Notes: generated by a model not told the origin, from the letters alone. 64,000 nucleotides of DNA from Actinocatenispora rupis (GCF_016861975.1 NZ_BOMB01000040.1:1-64000), one strand, 5' to 3'. Shown: positions 24,695 through 33,378, numbered from the stretch's first letter. Translations and numbers: made by a program.

Positions 24695-26578
24695 CTAGGG
24701 GGCGCCGTACCCGGGGCCGTCGCGCTGCTCCCGGACGCGTCCCCGCGCCGGCGCCGCACCCAGCGCGTACGCCGCGCTCACCAGCGCCAGATGGCTGAAC
24801 GCCTGCGGGAAGTTGCCGAGCATCCGGTTCTGGCCCGTGTCGTACTCCTCGGACAGCAGGCCGACGTCGTTGCACAGGCCGAGCAGCTCGTCGAACAGCT
24901 CGGTCGCCTGCGCCGTCCGCCCCGCCATCGCGTACGCCCGGACCAGCCAGAAGCTGCACATCAGGAACGCGCCCTCGCCCGGCGGCAGGCCGTCCAGGGT
25001 GGTGTCGCCGTCGTGGATCGGCTCCGTCGAGTACCGCCGGACGAAGGGGCCGTCGCGCAGTTCGCGGTCGATCGCGTCGATCGTGCCGAGGATCCGCTCG
25101 TCGTCCGGTGGCAGGAACCCGACGTGCTGCATCAGCAGGACCGCCGCGTCGAGCGTCTCGCCGCCGTAGTACTGCGTGAAGGCGCCGAGCTTCTCGCTCC
25201 AGGCGTGCGTGCACACCTCCTCGTGTACGGCGTCGCGCAGCTCGCGCCAGCGGTCGACCTCGTCCCCGCCGTCCATCCCGTACTCCTCGACCGCGCGGAC
25301 CAGCCGGTCGAACGCCAGCCACACCATCACCCGGGAGTGCGTGAACGGGCGCAACGCCCCGCGTACCTCCCAGATGCCGTTGTCGGGCTGGTCCCAGGCG
25401 CGCACCAGGTTCGCCGCGAGCGCCCGCTGCAACGGCCAGGAGAAGCCGTCCTCCTCGACACCGTCCCGGCGCGCCTCGTGCAGCGCGTCCAGCACCTCGC
25501 CGTACACGTCCATCTGGAGCTGCGTCGAGGCGTCGTTGCCGACCCGGACCGGCGCCGCCCCCTGGTACCCCGGCAGCGTGTCGACCGTCCACTCGCGCAG
25601 CCGCCGCTCACCGGCCACGCCGTACAGGATCTGGAGGTCCTCGGGGTCGCCGGCGACCGACCGCAACAGCCAGGACCGCCACGCCTTCGCCTCGTCCTTG
25701 AACCCCGCGTCCAGTAGCGACCGCAGCGTCAGCGACGCGTCCCGGAGCCAGCAGTACCGGTAGTCCCAGTTGCGTTCGCCGCCGAGCTGCTCGGGCAGCG
25801 ACGTGGTCGGCGCGGCGACGATCCCGCCGGTCGGGTCGTACGTCAGGGCCTTGAGCGTCAGCAGCGACCGCACCACCTGCGCCCGGTACGGCCCGCGGTA
25901 GGTGCAGCGGCGCGCCCAGGCCCGCCAGTACCGCTCGGTCCGGGGCAGCTGCTCGTCGGTGTCGTGGCAGGTCGGCAGCGTGTGCTGGGACGACGGGTAC
26001 CAGGTCATCGAGAACTGGTAGCGCTCGCCGGGCCGGACCTGGAAGTGCGCGACGTGCCGCATCTCGTGCTCGTCCGACGGCGGGTGCTCGGGCAGTACGT
26101 CGCCGCGCAGCAGCACCGCGTCCGGGCCGCCGATCGCGGTGATCGTCTCGCGGCCCTCGGCGTCGGTCCGGCGCTGCACCCACGGCAGGATCTCGCCGTA
26201 GTCGAACCGGATGACCCATTCCATCCGCATGTCGACCACGCCGTCGATGCCCTCGACCGTACGCAGGATGTCGGCCCGGCGGTCCCGGACGGGCATGAAG
26301 TCGACGACCCGGACCTGACCGGTCGGGGTGACGAAGTCCGTCTCCAGTACCAGGGTCTCGTCCCGGTACCGCCGGCGCACCTCGCTGACCTCGCCGGCCG
26401 GGCACAGCTGCCAGTGGCCGTCGTCGGGGCCGCCGAGCAGCGCGTTGAACACACCCGGCGAGTCGAACCGCGGCAGGCACAGCCAGTCGATCGACCCGTC
26501 CGTCCCGACCAGCGCCGCCGAGTGGGTGTCCCCGATCAGCGCGTACCGCTCGATGGGCAGTGGCATGACCCCATTCAT
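24695..26578 (-). CDS. GH15 trehalase/glucoamylase
   Basis: 627 residues. N-terminal beta-sandwich (IERYALIGDTHSAALVGTDG onwards) and an (alpha/alpha)6 barrel with the GH15 signatures NWDYRYCWLRDASLTL (about 284-299), GNDASTQLQMDVYGEVLDAL, and near the C terminus LSEEYDTGQNRMLGNFPQAFSHL. Actinobacterial proteins of this form include characterised cytoplasmic trehalases, so trehalose hydrolysis is most likely, with glucoamylase activity as the alternative. Start: ATG 26578 or ATG 26566; neither has a strong ribosome site. It may work with TreZ in trehalose turnover. Confidence 0.88.
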   Translation of the reverse strand: MNGVMPLPIERYALIGDTHSAALVGTDGSIDWLCLPRFDSPGVFNALLGGPDDGHWQLCPAGEVSEVRRRYRDETLVLETDFVTPTGQVRVVDFMPVRDRRADILRTVEGIDGVVDMRMEWVIRFDYGEILPWVQRRTDAEGRETITAIGGPDAVLLRGDVLPEHPPSDEHEMRHVAHFQVRPGERYQFSMTWYPSSQHTLPTCHDTDEQLPRTERYWRAWARRCTYRGPYRAQVVRSLLTLKALTYDPTGGIVAAPTTSLPEQLGGERNWDYRYCWLRDASLTLRSLLDAGFKDEAKAWRSWLLRSVAGDPEDLQILYGVAGERRLREWTVDTLPGYQGAAPVRVGNDASTQLQMDVYGEVLDALHEARRDGVEEDGFSWPLQRALAANLVRAWDQPDNGIWEVRGALRPFTHSRVMVWLAFDRLVRAVEEYGMDGGDEVDRWRELRDAVHEEVCTHAWSEKLGAFTQYYGGETLDAAVLLMQHVGFLPPDDERILGTIDAIDRELRDGPFVRRYSTEPIHDGDTTLDGLPPGEGAFLMCSFWLVRAYAMAGRTAQATELFDELLGLCNDVGLLSEEYDTGQNRMLGNFPQAFSHLALVSAAYALGAAPARGRVREQRDGPGYGAP

Positions 26579-26624
26579 ACCCGCTCCGCGCCGGGCCGGC
26601 CGCCCCAAGCGCCGATCACCCACC

Positions 26625-26653
26625 GGGTACCCGCGCGCCGGGCGCGGGTACCC
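26625..26653 (-). terminator. Terminator after ycnI-like gene
   Basis: GGGTACCCGCGC (26625-26636) pairs perfectly with GCGCGGGTACCC (26642-26653), 5-nt loop, starting 10 nt beyond the stop codon of the minus-strand gene. Confidence 0.75.
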
Positions 26654-26662
26654 CGGGGCCGG

Positions 26663-27343
26663 TCAGGACCGGGTACGGGTGCGGGCGAACGCGAGACCGC
26701 CGAGTGCGAGGCCGAGCAGGCCGGCGACGAGGCCGGCCACGCCGAGCGTCAGCGCCGCGCCGGAACCGCCGGACGAGGACGCCCGCGTGGTCGCCGTCGC
26801 CACCGCGGTCGGTGCCGCCGACGCGCCGATCGACAGTACGGGGGCGGGGTGGTCGGGCTCGGTGCCGCCGGACGCCACCTGGATCCACCGCACCACCGAG
26901 TGGTCCGAGTACGTCTGGAGCGCCTTGAACGTCAGTGAACCGGACTTCGGCAGCGGCCCCAGACTCACCGGGAACTCCTGGAACTGTCCGGGTTTGACCC
27001 CCTCGTCGGCGCCCGCCGTCCAGGTGATCCTGTCGACCGCCTCGGACACCGTGCCGTCGTCGGTCTTCAGCGGCTTCGCCAGCTTCGCCCGGTGCACGTC
27101 GACCGTCCAGCCGGGCACCGGCTGCACCGACACCGACGGCACCGGCTTGTCCGTCGGCAGGAACACCTCGACCTTCGTGGTACTGGCGGTGTCGCTCTCG
27201 GTCGGCACCCGGAACGCGACGCGGGTGTAGCTGCCCGGCTCCGCCGTCGACGGGTTCACCGTGACGTGCGCGGCGGCGGGCAGCGCGAGCGCGAGCGCTC
27301 CCACCGCACCGGCGAGTACCGCCAGAACCACCTTGGCTCTCAT
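26663..27343 (-). CDS. YcnI/DUF1775 copper-binding exported protein
   Basis: 226 residues from ATG 27343, with GAGAGGA upstream. Signal peptide ends at ALPAAA, so the mature protein starts with the His of AHVTVNP, the residue that begins the Cu(II) site in YcnI. The DUF1775 domain runs to about 160 (PGSYTRVAFRVPTES, VQPVPGWTVDV, TWTAGADEGVKPGQFQEFPV). A Thr/Ala/Ser linker and a C-terminal membrane helix with a basic tail anchor it. Acts outside the membrane in copper handling. Follows the CopC-CopD gene by 31 bp, with a GTCCACTGTGGAC palindrome between them. Confidence 0.9.
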   Translation of the reverse strand: MRAKVVLAVLAGAVGALALALPAAAHVTVNPSTAEPGSYTRVAFRVPTESDTASTTKVEVFLPTDKPVPSVSVQPVPGWTVDVHRAKLAKPLKTDDGTVSEAVDRITWTAGADEGVKPGQFQEFPVSLGPLPKSGSLTFKALQTYSDHSVVRWIQVASGGTEPDHPAPVLSIGASAAPTAVATATTRASSSGGSGAALTLGVAGLVAGLLGLALGGLAFARTRTRS

Positions 27344-27374
27344 CGTCGTCCTCTCTGGACAGTCCACTGTGGAC

Positions 27375-29396
27375 TTACTTGACCGGCACCGTCGCGGTGA
27401 CGGTCGCCTCGTCGATCTCGGAAACCCTTGCGGTGAAAGAGAACTTCCAGTTCCCGGCCTTCGGCAGCGCGACGTCCGCGATGGCGTGGTTGTCGGTGAT
27501 CGCCTTGACCGGGATCGTCACCGGGCCGATGCCCCCGCCCGGCAGGCTCGCCGTCACCTGCCACTCCAGGACCTTCACCGCCCGACCGTCCGTCCGGTCG
27601 TACGCGATGGCGTGCAGCGTGTTGCGCCCGGTACGCGCCGGGTCGAGCTGCACCTGCAGGCTGAACAGCGAACTGTTCAGGGTCGCCGAGTACGGCAGGG
27701 CCTGCTGCTGGCTCGCCACCGTACGGGCCGACCGCGCCGGCGTCGTCTGCACCAGTACCGCCGTCACGCCGAGTACCGCGGCCAGGACCAGTACCTCGAC
27801 CAGGATCAGCCGCCGCAGCCCGCGCCGCACCCGCACGTCCTCGGCCGGCCCTGCCGGGTCCTTCGCCGCGCCGTCGGATGCGTCGGTGCCCTCGGGTTCG
27901 GCGGCGCTGCCGGACCCGGCCGGATCGCGGGATTCGGCGCTGTCACGGGATTCCGCGCCGTCCTGCCCCGCGGACGGTTCGGCGCCGGAGCCGTCCGGCG
28001 ACGCCGCGCGCGAGGCCGGCTCGTCGGGGCCGGGCGCGTCGGCGTCCGGCGGCTCCCCGGCGGCGGAGGTGGCGACGGTACGGGCGGGGTCCGCGACCGG
28101 TACGGCCCGGTCGGCGTCGCCGTACACCTCGTCCCAGACCCCGTCGGCGTACGGCGAGGCGTCGCTGTCGGCGGGCCGTACGGGGGCGGGCGCCGGTTCG
28201 GGCAGCGCGTACCGGCGGACGGCGGCGCGCGAGTACGAGGCGACGGCGAGGACGACCGCGAACGCGACGACCTTCACGATGATCAGCCGCCCGTACGTGG
28301 TGTCCACGAGCGCGGCGGGCGTACCGAGCTGGAGGCACGCCTGCACGATGCCGGCGACCGCGAGGACGGTGACGGCGATCGTCGCCCAGCGCGACCAGAC
28401 CGGCAGCACGGCGGCGAGTTCGCGGGGCCGGCCGCGCGGCAGCAGGAACGCGACGACCATGATCAGCCCGCCGATCCACACCGCCATCGCTCCCAGGTGC
28501 ACCGCATCGGACAGTACGGTCGCCCACGGGGCCGGTGACGTGCTCGGATGCCCGCCGTACCCCCAGGTGCCGAGGCCGACGACGGCGAGCACGGCGAGGA
28601 CGGCCTTCTCCACGCGGCTCAGTTCGTTGCGCCGCTCGGCGCCGACGATGGCGAGCAGCGGCACCGCCGCGGCCAGGAGTACGAGGCGGAGCAGGTGCGC
28701 CCAGCCGAACCGGGAGTTCATCACCTCGACGAGGTCGTGGTAGCCGACGTCGAGCAGCGAACCGCCCGTCGAGTACGGCACCTCCAGGTAGAACTCGGCG
28801 AGCGTGCCGAGCGCCACGAGCGCGCCGCCCAGTGCGATCAGCCGCGCCGGCCCGCGCCGGGACAGCCGCCGCGGCCACAGCACCAGCAGCACGAGTACCG
28901 GACCGACGAGCAACGTCAGCCCCGCGTACCCGAGGTAGCGGGAGACCGGCATGGCCACCGCGACCACAGGGTTCTCCGCGGCGCCGGTACCGCCGGACGC
29001 GGCGGGCGCGGTCGCCGACGGCGCGCCGATCGAGAACGAGAAGCCGCCCGCGACGGGGTGACTGTCCGCCGAGATCACCCGGTACGTGACGAGGAAGGTG
29101 CCCTTGGGCAGTCCGGGCGACAGCGGGATGCGCAGCGACGTGCCGCCGTCGGCGAGTCGCGGCGTGCCGCCGACCTTGGCACCGGTCGGGGCGACCACCC
29201 CGATGTCCCGCGACACCATCTGTACCGGTTCGTTGAAGGTCAGGGTGACGCGTGCCGGCGTCTCCTGCACGATCGCCCCGCTGCCGGGGTCGGTACGCAA
29301 CAGCACCGCGTGCGCGCTCGCCGGCACCGCCGGTACGACGGTGGCGAGCAGCGCGAACAGCGCCGCGGCCAGTACCGCCAGGATCCGCTTCAGCAT
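27375..29396 (-). CDS. CopC-CopD copper resistance/import fusion protein
   Basis: 673 residues. Signal peptide 1-28, then a CopC domain beginning with the copper ligand His29 (SAHAVLLRTDPGSG) and containing SADSHPVAGGFSF. Eight CopD transmembrane helices span about 150-400 (including GWAHLLRLV and HLGAMAVWIGGLIMV with conserved His). A Pro/Ala/Glu/Asp-rich insert of roughly 110 residues (about 405-515) is almost certainly disordered and cytoplasmic. A further helix and a C-terminal YtkA-like beta domain complete the protein. Copper uptake across the membrane is the family role. Precedes ycnI-like gene in one operon. Confidence 0.9.
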   Translation of the reverse strand: MLKRILAVLAAALFALLATVVPAVPASAHAVLLRTDPGSGAIVQETPARVTLTFNEPVQMVSRDIGVVAPTGAKVGGTPRLADGGTSLRIPLSPGLPKGTFLVTYRVISADSHPVAGGFSFSIGAPSATAPAASGGTGAAENPVVAVAMPVSRYLGYAGLTLLVGPVLVLLVLWPRRLSRRGPARLIALGGALVALGTLAEFYLEVPYSTGGSLLDVGYHDLVEVMNSRFGWAHLLRLVLLAAAVPLLAIVGAERRNELSRVEKAVLAVLAVVGLGTWGYGGHPSTSPAPWATVLSDAVHLGAMAVWIGGLIMVVAFLLPRGRPRELAAVLPVWSRWATIAVTVLAVAGIVQACLQLGTPAALVDTTYGRLIIVKVVAFAVVLAVASYSRAAVRRYALPEPAPAPVRPADSDASPYADGVWDEVYGDADRAVPVADPARTVATSAAGEPPDADAPGPDEPASRAASPDGSGAEPSAGQDGAESRDSAESRDPAGSGSAAEPEGTDASDGAAKDPAGPAEDVRVRRGLRRLILVEVLVLAAVLGVTAVLVQTTPARSARTVASQQQALPYSATLNSSLFSLQVQLDPARTGRNTLHAIAYDRTDGRAVKVLEWQVTASLPGGGIGPVTIPVKAITDNHAIADVALPKAGNWKFSFTARVSEIDEATVTATVPVK

Positions 29397-29663
29397 GTCA
29401 CCACCGAAGCCGCCGGCCGCGCACGACGCAAGCCGCGCTCCGTCCCGCGCGTCACTCCCATGCCGGGATAGTCGTCCGCGGTGCGGTGGAAGTTCCGGGC
29501 GTGGGGTGCGTCACGGTCGCGTACCGCGGAGGCGCCCGCGACCACCCGTGTACCCATTGGAACAATACGGTCACGGGTCGCGCGGACCGGACCCGCGCCG
29601 GTCGACGGTGCCCGCGCGGCCATGGCACTTTGGACGCACACACGAGAGACCGGGACGGCCACG

Positions 29664-30212
29664 ATGACACTCGACCAGCCGACGCCGCGATCCTTCGCGT
29701 ACTGGACGCGCTTCGACCGCACCGAGCCGGGCAGTTGGGTCGCGCTGGTGCTGCGGATCGCGCTCGCCGCGATCTGGATCGTCTTCGGCGCATCCAAGAT
29801 CACCGACCTGAGCGAGTCGGTCCGCGCCGTCACCGCCTACCAGCTCTTTCCGTACGGGCTGGCCGTCGTGATCGGCTCCGCCCAACCCATCATCGAGGTA
29901 CTGCTCGGTGTGGCGCTGCTCGTCGGCCTCGCCGTCCGGGTGATGGCCGCGATCTCCGGCGTCATCTTCCTGATCTACATCGGCGGCATCATCTCGGTCT
30001 GGGCGCGCGGACTGCGCATCGACTGCGGCTGCTTCGGCAACGGCGGCGCGCTCGCCGCCAACCAGAACACCATGTACGGCTGGGACATCCTGCGCGACGT
30101 CGGCTTCGTCGTCCTCGCACTGCTGGTGTTTCTGTGGCCGCGGTCGCGCTTCTCGCTGGACGCCGTCCTGTTCCCGGCGATCCCGGCGCACCTCGACGAC
30201 GACGATGAGTAG
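29664..30212 (+). CDS. MauE/DoxX-family membrane protein
   Basis: 182 residues with four transmembrane helices (ALVLRIALAAIWIVFGASKI first). The DCGCFGNGG motif near residue 118 is the MauE signature cysteine pair. MauE-type proteins pass electrons or support disulfide formation for exported proteins, and here the next gene is a DsbA-like oxidoreductase whose start overlaps this stop by 8 nt. ATG 29664 is chosen because the segment upstream has no membrane or conserved character; an in-frame ATG at 29622 is possible. The 267-bp divergent region to copCD holds TACGGT at 29566-29571 as a possible -10. Confidence 0.85.
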   Translation: MTLDQPTPRSFAYWTRFDRTEPGSWVALVLRIALAAIWIVFGASKITDLSESVRAVTAYQLFPYGLAVVIGSAQPIIEVLLGVALLVGLAVRVMAAISGVIFLIYIGGIISVWARGLRIDCGCFGNGGALAANQNTMYGWDILRDVGFVVLALLVFLWPRSRFSLDAVLFPAIPAHLDDDDE

Positions 30213-30930
30213 TCGCAAGAACCAGCGGCGGGCGCAACAGGCCGTCCGCGCCCAGCTCGCCGCCGAGCGCCGGCGCCGCCGGATGATCTGGACCTCCGTA
30301 CTCGCCGCCGTGGTCGTCCTCGTCGCCGGCGGCGTCACCGGCGCGATCGTCCTGACCCAGCGCGACGCCCGGGACTCCGCCGCGTACGCGGTGCCCGACA
30401 CCGCGACCCGCGACGACCCGGGCCTGCGCCTCGGCCAGGGCCCCGTCCGCGTCGACGTCTACTTCGACTACATGTGCCCGAACTGCAAGGAGTTCGAGTC
30501 GCTGGCGTCCAGCGTGCTCACCAGCTTCGTCAGTACCCAGAAGATCACCCTCGTGTACCACCCGCTCGACTACCTGGACAGCGCCTCCGCCGGCACCCGG
30601 TACTCCACCCGGTCGGCCGCCGCGGCCGGCTGCGCCGCCGACGCCGGCAAGCTGCCCGACTTCACCAACGCGCTCTTCGGCAGGCAGCCGAAGGAGAAGT
30701 CGTCCGGCCTGACGAACGCGCAGATCGTCGCCGCGGGCAAGGCCGCCGGCATCACCGACGCGTCGTTCGCGACGTGCGTGACGTCGCAGAAGTACCGGGA
30801 CTGGGTGTCGCACGTGTCGAACCAGGCGAGCGGGAAGGGCGTGCAGTCCACCCCGTCCGTCTTCGTGAACGACAAGCAGGTCGACCCGTCCGCGACCGCG
30901 CTCGCCAACGCGATCAACGCCGCCGCCTGA
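30205..30930 (+). CDS. Membrane-anchored DsbA-like thioredoxin-fold protein
   Basis: 241 residues. A basic N-terminal tail (first 26 residues), one membrane anchor (MIWTSVLAAVVVLVAGGVTG), then a thioredoxin fold outside the membrane with the active site CPNC at 91-94 (FDYMCPNCKEFE) and a cis-Pro loop STPSVFVN near 217. Likely forms or isomerises disulfides in exported proteins, re-oxidised by the MauE-like partner encoded just upstream (8-nt overlap). CPNC differs from the CPHC of E. coli DsbA. Confidence 0.9.
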   Translation: MSSRKNQRRAQQAVRAQLAAERRRRRMIWTSVLAAVVVLVAGGVTGAIVLTQRDARDSAAYAVPDTATRDDPGLRLGQGPVRVDVYFDYMCPNCKEFESLASSVLTSFVSTQKITLVYHPLDYLDSASAGTRYSTRSAAAAGCAADAGKLPDFTNALFGRQPKEKSSGLTNAQIVAAGKAAGITDASFATCVTSQKYRDWVSHVSNQASGKGVQSTPSVFVNDKQVDPSATALANAINAAA

Positions 30931-30981
30931 CCGGTACGTCCACCGGTCGGGCGCGGCACCCAGGGCCTATCGTTGCGAGCC

Positions 30982-31458
30982 ATGAGCGAACCCGTACGAC
31001 TGGCACCCGGCGACGCTGCGCCGGAGTTCTCCCTGACCACCGACACCGGCGAGACGCTGAGCCTGGCCGACCTGCGCGGCCGCAAGGTCGTCCTGTACGC
31101 GTACCCCGCGGCGATGACGCCCGGCTGCACCACGCAGGCGTGCGACTTCCGCGACTCGCTGGACTCCCTGCACGCCGCCGGGTACGAGGTGGTGGGCATC
31201 TCGCCGGACGCGCCGGCCAAGCTGGCGAAGTTCCGCGAGCGCGACGGGCTGACCTTCCCGCTCGTCTCCGACCCCGACAAGGCCGTGCTCACCGCGTACG
31301 GCGCGTTCGGCGAGAAGAAGAACTACGGGCGGGTCGTGCAGGGCGTCATCCGCTCCACCTTCGTCATCGACCCGGACGGTCGGATCGAACTCGCGCAGTA
31401 CAACGTGCGGGCCACCGGCCACGTCGCCAAGCTGCGCCGGGACCTCGGCCTCGACTGA
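30982..31458 (+). CDS. bcp: Thioredoxin-dependent peroxiredoxin (BCP/PrxQ)
   Basis: 158 residues. Reduces hydroperoxides using thioredoxin. AAMTPGCTTQACDFRD at 43-58 gives the peroxidatic Cys49 and a resolving Cys54 at the five-residue spacing typical of BCP/PrxQ. Conserved GISPD and FGEKKNYG follow. TATCGT (30968-30973) lies 8 nt before ATG 30982, indicating a message with almost no leader; no ribosome site is present. The converging gene's stop codon is 4 nt after this stop. Confidence 0.92.
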   Translation: MSEPVRLAPGDAAPEFSLTTDTGETLSLADLRGRKVVLYAYPAAMTPGCTTQACDFRDSLDSLHAAGYEVVGISPDAPAKLAKFRERDGLTFPLVSDPDKAVLTAYGAFGEKKNYGRVVQGVIRSTFVIDPDGRIELAQYNVRATGHVAKLRRDLGLD

Positions 31459-31462
31459 AACA

Positions 31463-32089
31463 TCAGCCGACGGACAGCAGGGTCCGGGTGTTGTCCCAGC
31501 CCTCCAGGTGTTCGTCGAGGCGGGCCAGGTCGTCCGGGCCGCGCAGCCGGTGCCAGCCGGGGCTCGCCGCGACGTCCCCGTGCGGCGCCGACCCCGCCAC
31601 GGTACGGCCGGCGGCCCGCAACCCGGCCTGGTCCGTACGGTCCAGGTCGGGGTCGGCGGCGACCAGCCACTCCGGTACGGGCAGCCGCGTCGCCAACCCC
31701 ACCAGCCCGGTACGCGCCGGCAGCACCGGCGCCGCCGCCACCCACCGCGTCGTCAACGGCCGGAACAGCTTGCCGACCAGCAGCGCGGGCAGGTCCGGCA
31801 CGTCCGCCGGCAGCACCGCGGCCTGCTCGTACCCGGCGGCGCCGGCGGCGGTGAGCGCGTCGAGCGGGCGCGCGCGGGCCACCTCGTACACGGGCATGGC
31901 GGGCCAGCGGATCGCCTCGGCGAGCGGCATGTCGGCGGCGGTCGCGGCGATCGCCACGTCGACCAGCTCCAGGCCGGCGAGCAGGTCCACCACGTCCTCG
32001 GCGAGCGCCCGCCGCCACCCGTCCACCGGTACGCCCGGCGGCGCCCAACCGGGGGGCGACAACAGGACGACGGCGCACCGCGCGGTCAT
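31463..32089 (-). CDS. Hypothetical protein, possible nucleotidyltransferase-like fold
   Basis: 208 residues from ATG 32089, which overlaps the stop of the metallopeptidase gene (ATGA). I do not recognise the family with confidence. The order RCAVVLLSPPGW, a central GYEQAAVLPADVPDLPALLVG and WLVAADPDLDRTDQ resembles the alternating strand-helix layout of MobA/CofC/DUF2064 nucleotidyltransferase-like proteins, but the key acidic motif is not certain. Coupled translation with the YgjP-like protein suggests a shared process. Confidence 0.6.
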   Translation of the reverse strand: MTARCAVVLLSPPGWAPPGVPVDGWRRALAEDVVDLLAGLELVDVAIAATAADMPLAEAIRWPAMPVYEVARARPLDALTAAGAAGYEQAAVLPADVPDLPALLVGKLFRPLTTRWVAAAPVLPARTGLVGLATRLPVPEWLVAADPDLDRTDQAGLRAAGRTVAGSAPHGDVAASPGWHRLRGPDDLARLDEHLEGWDNTRTLLSVG

Positions 32090-32643
32090 CCCGCCACCTC
32101 CTCGTCGTCGTCCTCGCTCAGCGACAGGCCGGCCGCCGCGGACACACCCTCCAGGTACCCCCGGGCCCGCTCGGTCCGCGGGTAACGCGACACGAGCGCC
32201 CAGAAGTCGGCACCGTGCCCCGGTACGACGAGGTGACACAACTCGTGCAGCAGCACGTAGTCCACCACCCAGTCGGGCATTCCGCTCAGCCGGGTGGAGA
32301 GGCGGATGGTCCGGTCGGCGGGCGTGCAGGAACCCCAGCGTCCGTTCTGGTTGCCGACCCAGCGCACGCTCGCCGGGACGGCGGTCGCGGGATGATCCGG
32401 CAGGTACCGCCGGGCGAGGGTGCCGGCGCGGTCGAGGAGCTGGCCGTCGCTGCGCGGTGCGCGCCGCTCACGTCGCCGCAGGCGCTCCACCATGCGGCCG
32501 ACCCACTCGTCCTCCTCGGCGGCGGAGAAGCGGGCCGGGATGAGCACCACGACCCGGTCGCCGTCCCGGTACGCCGAGACGGTGCTGCGCCGGCGCGCGC
32601 TGCGCCGCACCTCGACGTTGTCCCCCGCGCTGCGCTCGCTCAC
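32086..32643 (-). CDS. YgjP-like (DUF45/M48) zinc metallopeptidase
   Basis: 185 residues. HELCHLVVPGHG at 133-144 gives zinc ligands His133, His137 and His143 with catalytic Glu134. NGRWGSCTPADRTIRLSTRL upstream is the DUF45 hallmark, and RRSARRRSTVSAYRDGDRVV starts the fold. Cytoplasmic, substrate unknown. GTG 32643 lies 6 nt after TAGCGT (minus strand 32655-32650), so the message is probably leaderless. Confidence 0.88.
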   Translation of the reverse strand: MSERSAGDNVEVRRSARRRSTVSAYRDGDRVVVLIPARFSAAEEDEWVGRMVERLRRRERRAPRSDGQLLDRAGTLARRYLPDHPATAVPASVRWVGNQNGRWGSCTPADRTIRLSTRLSGMPDWVVDYVLLHELCHLVVPGHGADFWALVSRYPRTERARGYLEGVSAAAGLSLSEDDDEEVAG

Positions 32644-32764
32644 GATCGCACGCTATCGGCCGTTCGCCACCCTCGACCACCGACGACGCCCGGCGACAGG
32701 CCGGCCACCGTACGGTATCGACCTGTTGTCGTACCGATTTCCGTATTTACTCGCGCGCGCCACG

Positions 32765-32793
32765 TTGACCTGGCCGACCGGCCCGCTTAGCGT
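32765..32793 (+). promoter_or_regulatory. Consensus-like sigma-70 promoter
   Basis: TTGACC (32765-32770), exactly 17 nt, TAGCGT (32788-32793). This is the best-matching plus-strand promoter I found in the window. The expected start is near 32800, where a highly foldable sequence begins and no ORF follows for 420 nt. Confidence 0.65.
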
Positions 32794-32799
32794 CGTGTG

Positions 32800-32916
32800 C
32801 GACGAGATCCCGGGCCGGCGCTCGTTCCCGGCGCTCGGGGAAGGTGGCGGGTGCATCGCCAGGTCCGGGATCTCGGACTGCGCTCAAGGGGGTTGAGCTG
32901 CGGCGCAGTCTCGTCG
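32800..32916 (+). ncRNA. Candidate structured RNA (novel small RNA or long leader)
   Basis: Stem A: 32803-32816 with 32862-32875, 14 bp including one G-U. Inside it two hairpins, TTCCC/GGGAA (32825-32829, 32838-32842) and TGGCG/CGCCA (32845-32849, 32857-32861), make a three-way junction. Stem D starts on the next base: GACTGCGC/GCGCAGTC (32876-32883, 32903-32910), enclosing TCAA/TTGA around a G5 loop. An alternative pairing CGACGAGA (32800-32807) with TCTCGTCG (32909-32916) competes with stem A. The fold begins at the predicted start of a strong promoter. It could be a free RNA or the leader of the DUF5679 gene at 33221. I do not recognise an Rfam family. Confidence 0.45.
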
Positions 32917-33031
32917 GCGAGCGACGCTCGGCCCCGGCCGACCGGTCGATCCGCGACACGATGACGCCAGGGGTACGTCCGGTCGCGACCGGTCCGATGC
33001 CAGGACGTACTCTTAGTCGTCGTTTACGAAC

Positions 33032-33042
33032 ACTCAGTGAGT
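33032..33042. promoter_or_regulatory. Palindrome ACTCAGTGAGT, TetR-operator-like
   Basis: ACTCA-G-TGAGT inside an AT-richer patch (GAACACTCAGTGAGTACA), 24 nt after TACTCT (33008-33013). The style resembles operators of TetR proteins, but no regulator gene adjoins it. The remainder of 32917-33220 shows only short hairpins and a TAGGGT at 33160-33165 that may serve the DUF5679 gene. Confidence 0.3.
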
Positions 33043-33220
33043 ACAAGGTTGTGCGGCCCGCCCGGCCGCCGGGACGCCGACCGGCGCCCACGGCCGGATC
33101 CCACCGTCGGATTGCTCACACGCGCTGGTCGGCGCGGCCGGGAGCAGGCCAAGGCTGGGTAGGGTCCGCGCGGACCGGCGCTGCGATCCGGCAGTACCGG
33201 GCGAACACGAGGAGGGGACC

Positions 33221-33373
33221 GTGGCCGACACGTACAACGGCTACTGCGTGAAGTGCAAGGAGAAGCGGGACTTCCAGGGCGAGGTCTCGGTCAGTGACTC
33301 CGGTCGCCGGATGGCCAAGGGCCCGTGCCCGGTCTGCGGCACCAAGATGAACCGGATCCTGGGCAAGGCCTGA
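33221..33373 (+). CDS. DUF5679 zinc-ribbon protein
   Basis: 50 residues, GTG start preceded by GAGGAGGGG. CVKCKEKRDF and CPVCGTKM form a CxxC/CxxC zinc ribbon; the GRRMAKGPCPVCGTKMNRIL stretch is typical of this small actinobacterial family. Role unknown. It lies 428 nt downstream of a strong promoter with a structured transcript between, and is followed by two hairpins. Confidence 0.85.
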   Translation: MADTYNGYCVKCKEKRDFQGEVSVSDSGRRMAKGPCPVCGTKMNRILGKA

Positions 33374-33378
33374 TCCAT

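Noticed and set aside
33131-33166. GGAGCAGGCCAAGGC resembles the GGAAGCAGCCAAGGC box of SRP RNA
   Set aside because: The conserved GGAAGGAAGCAGC tetraloop region is not matched (GAGCAGGCC), and no flanking helix of 4.5S RNA can be formed.
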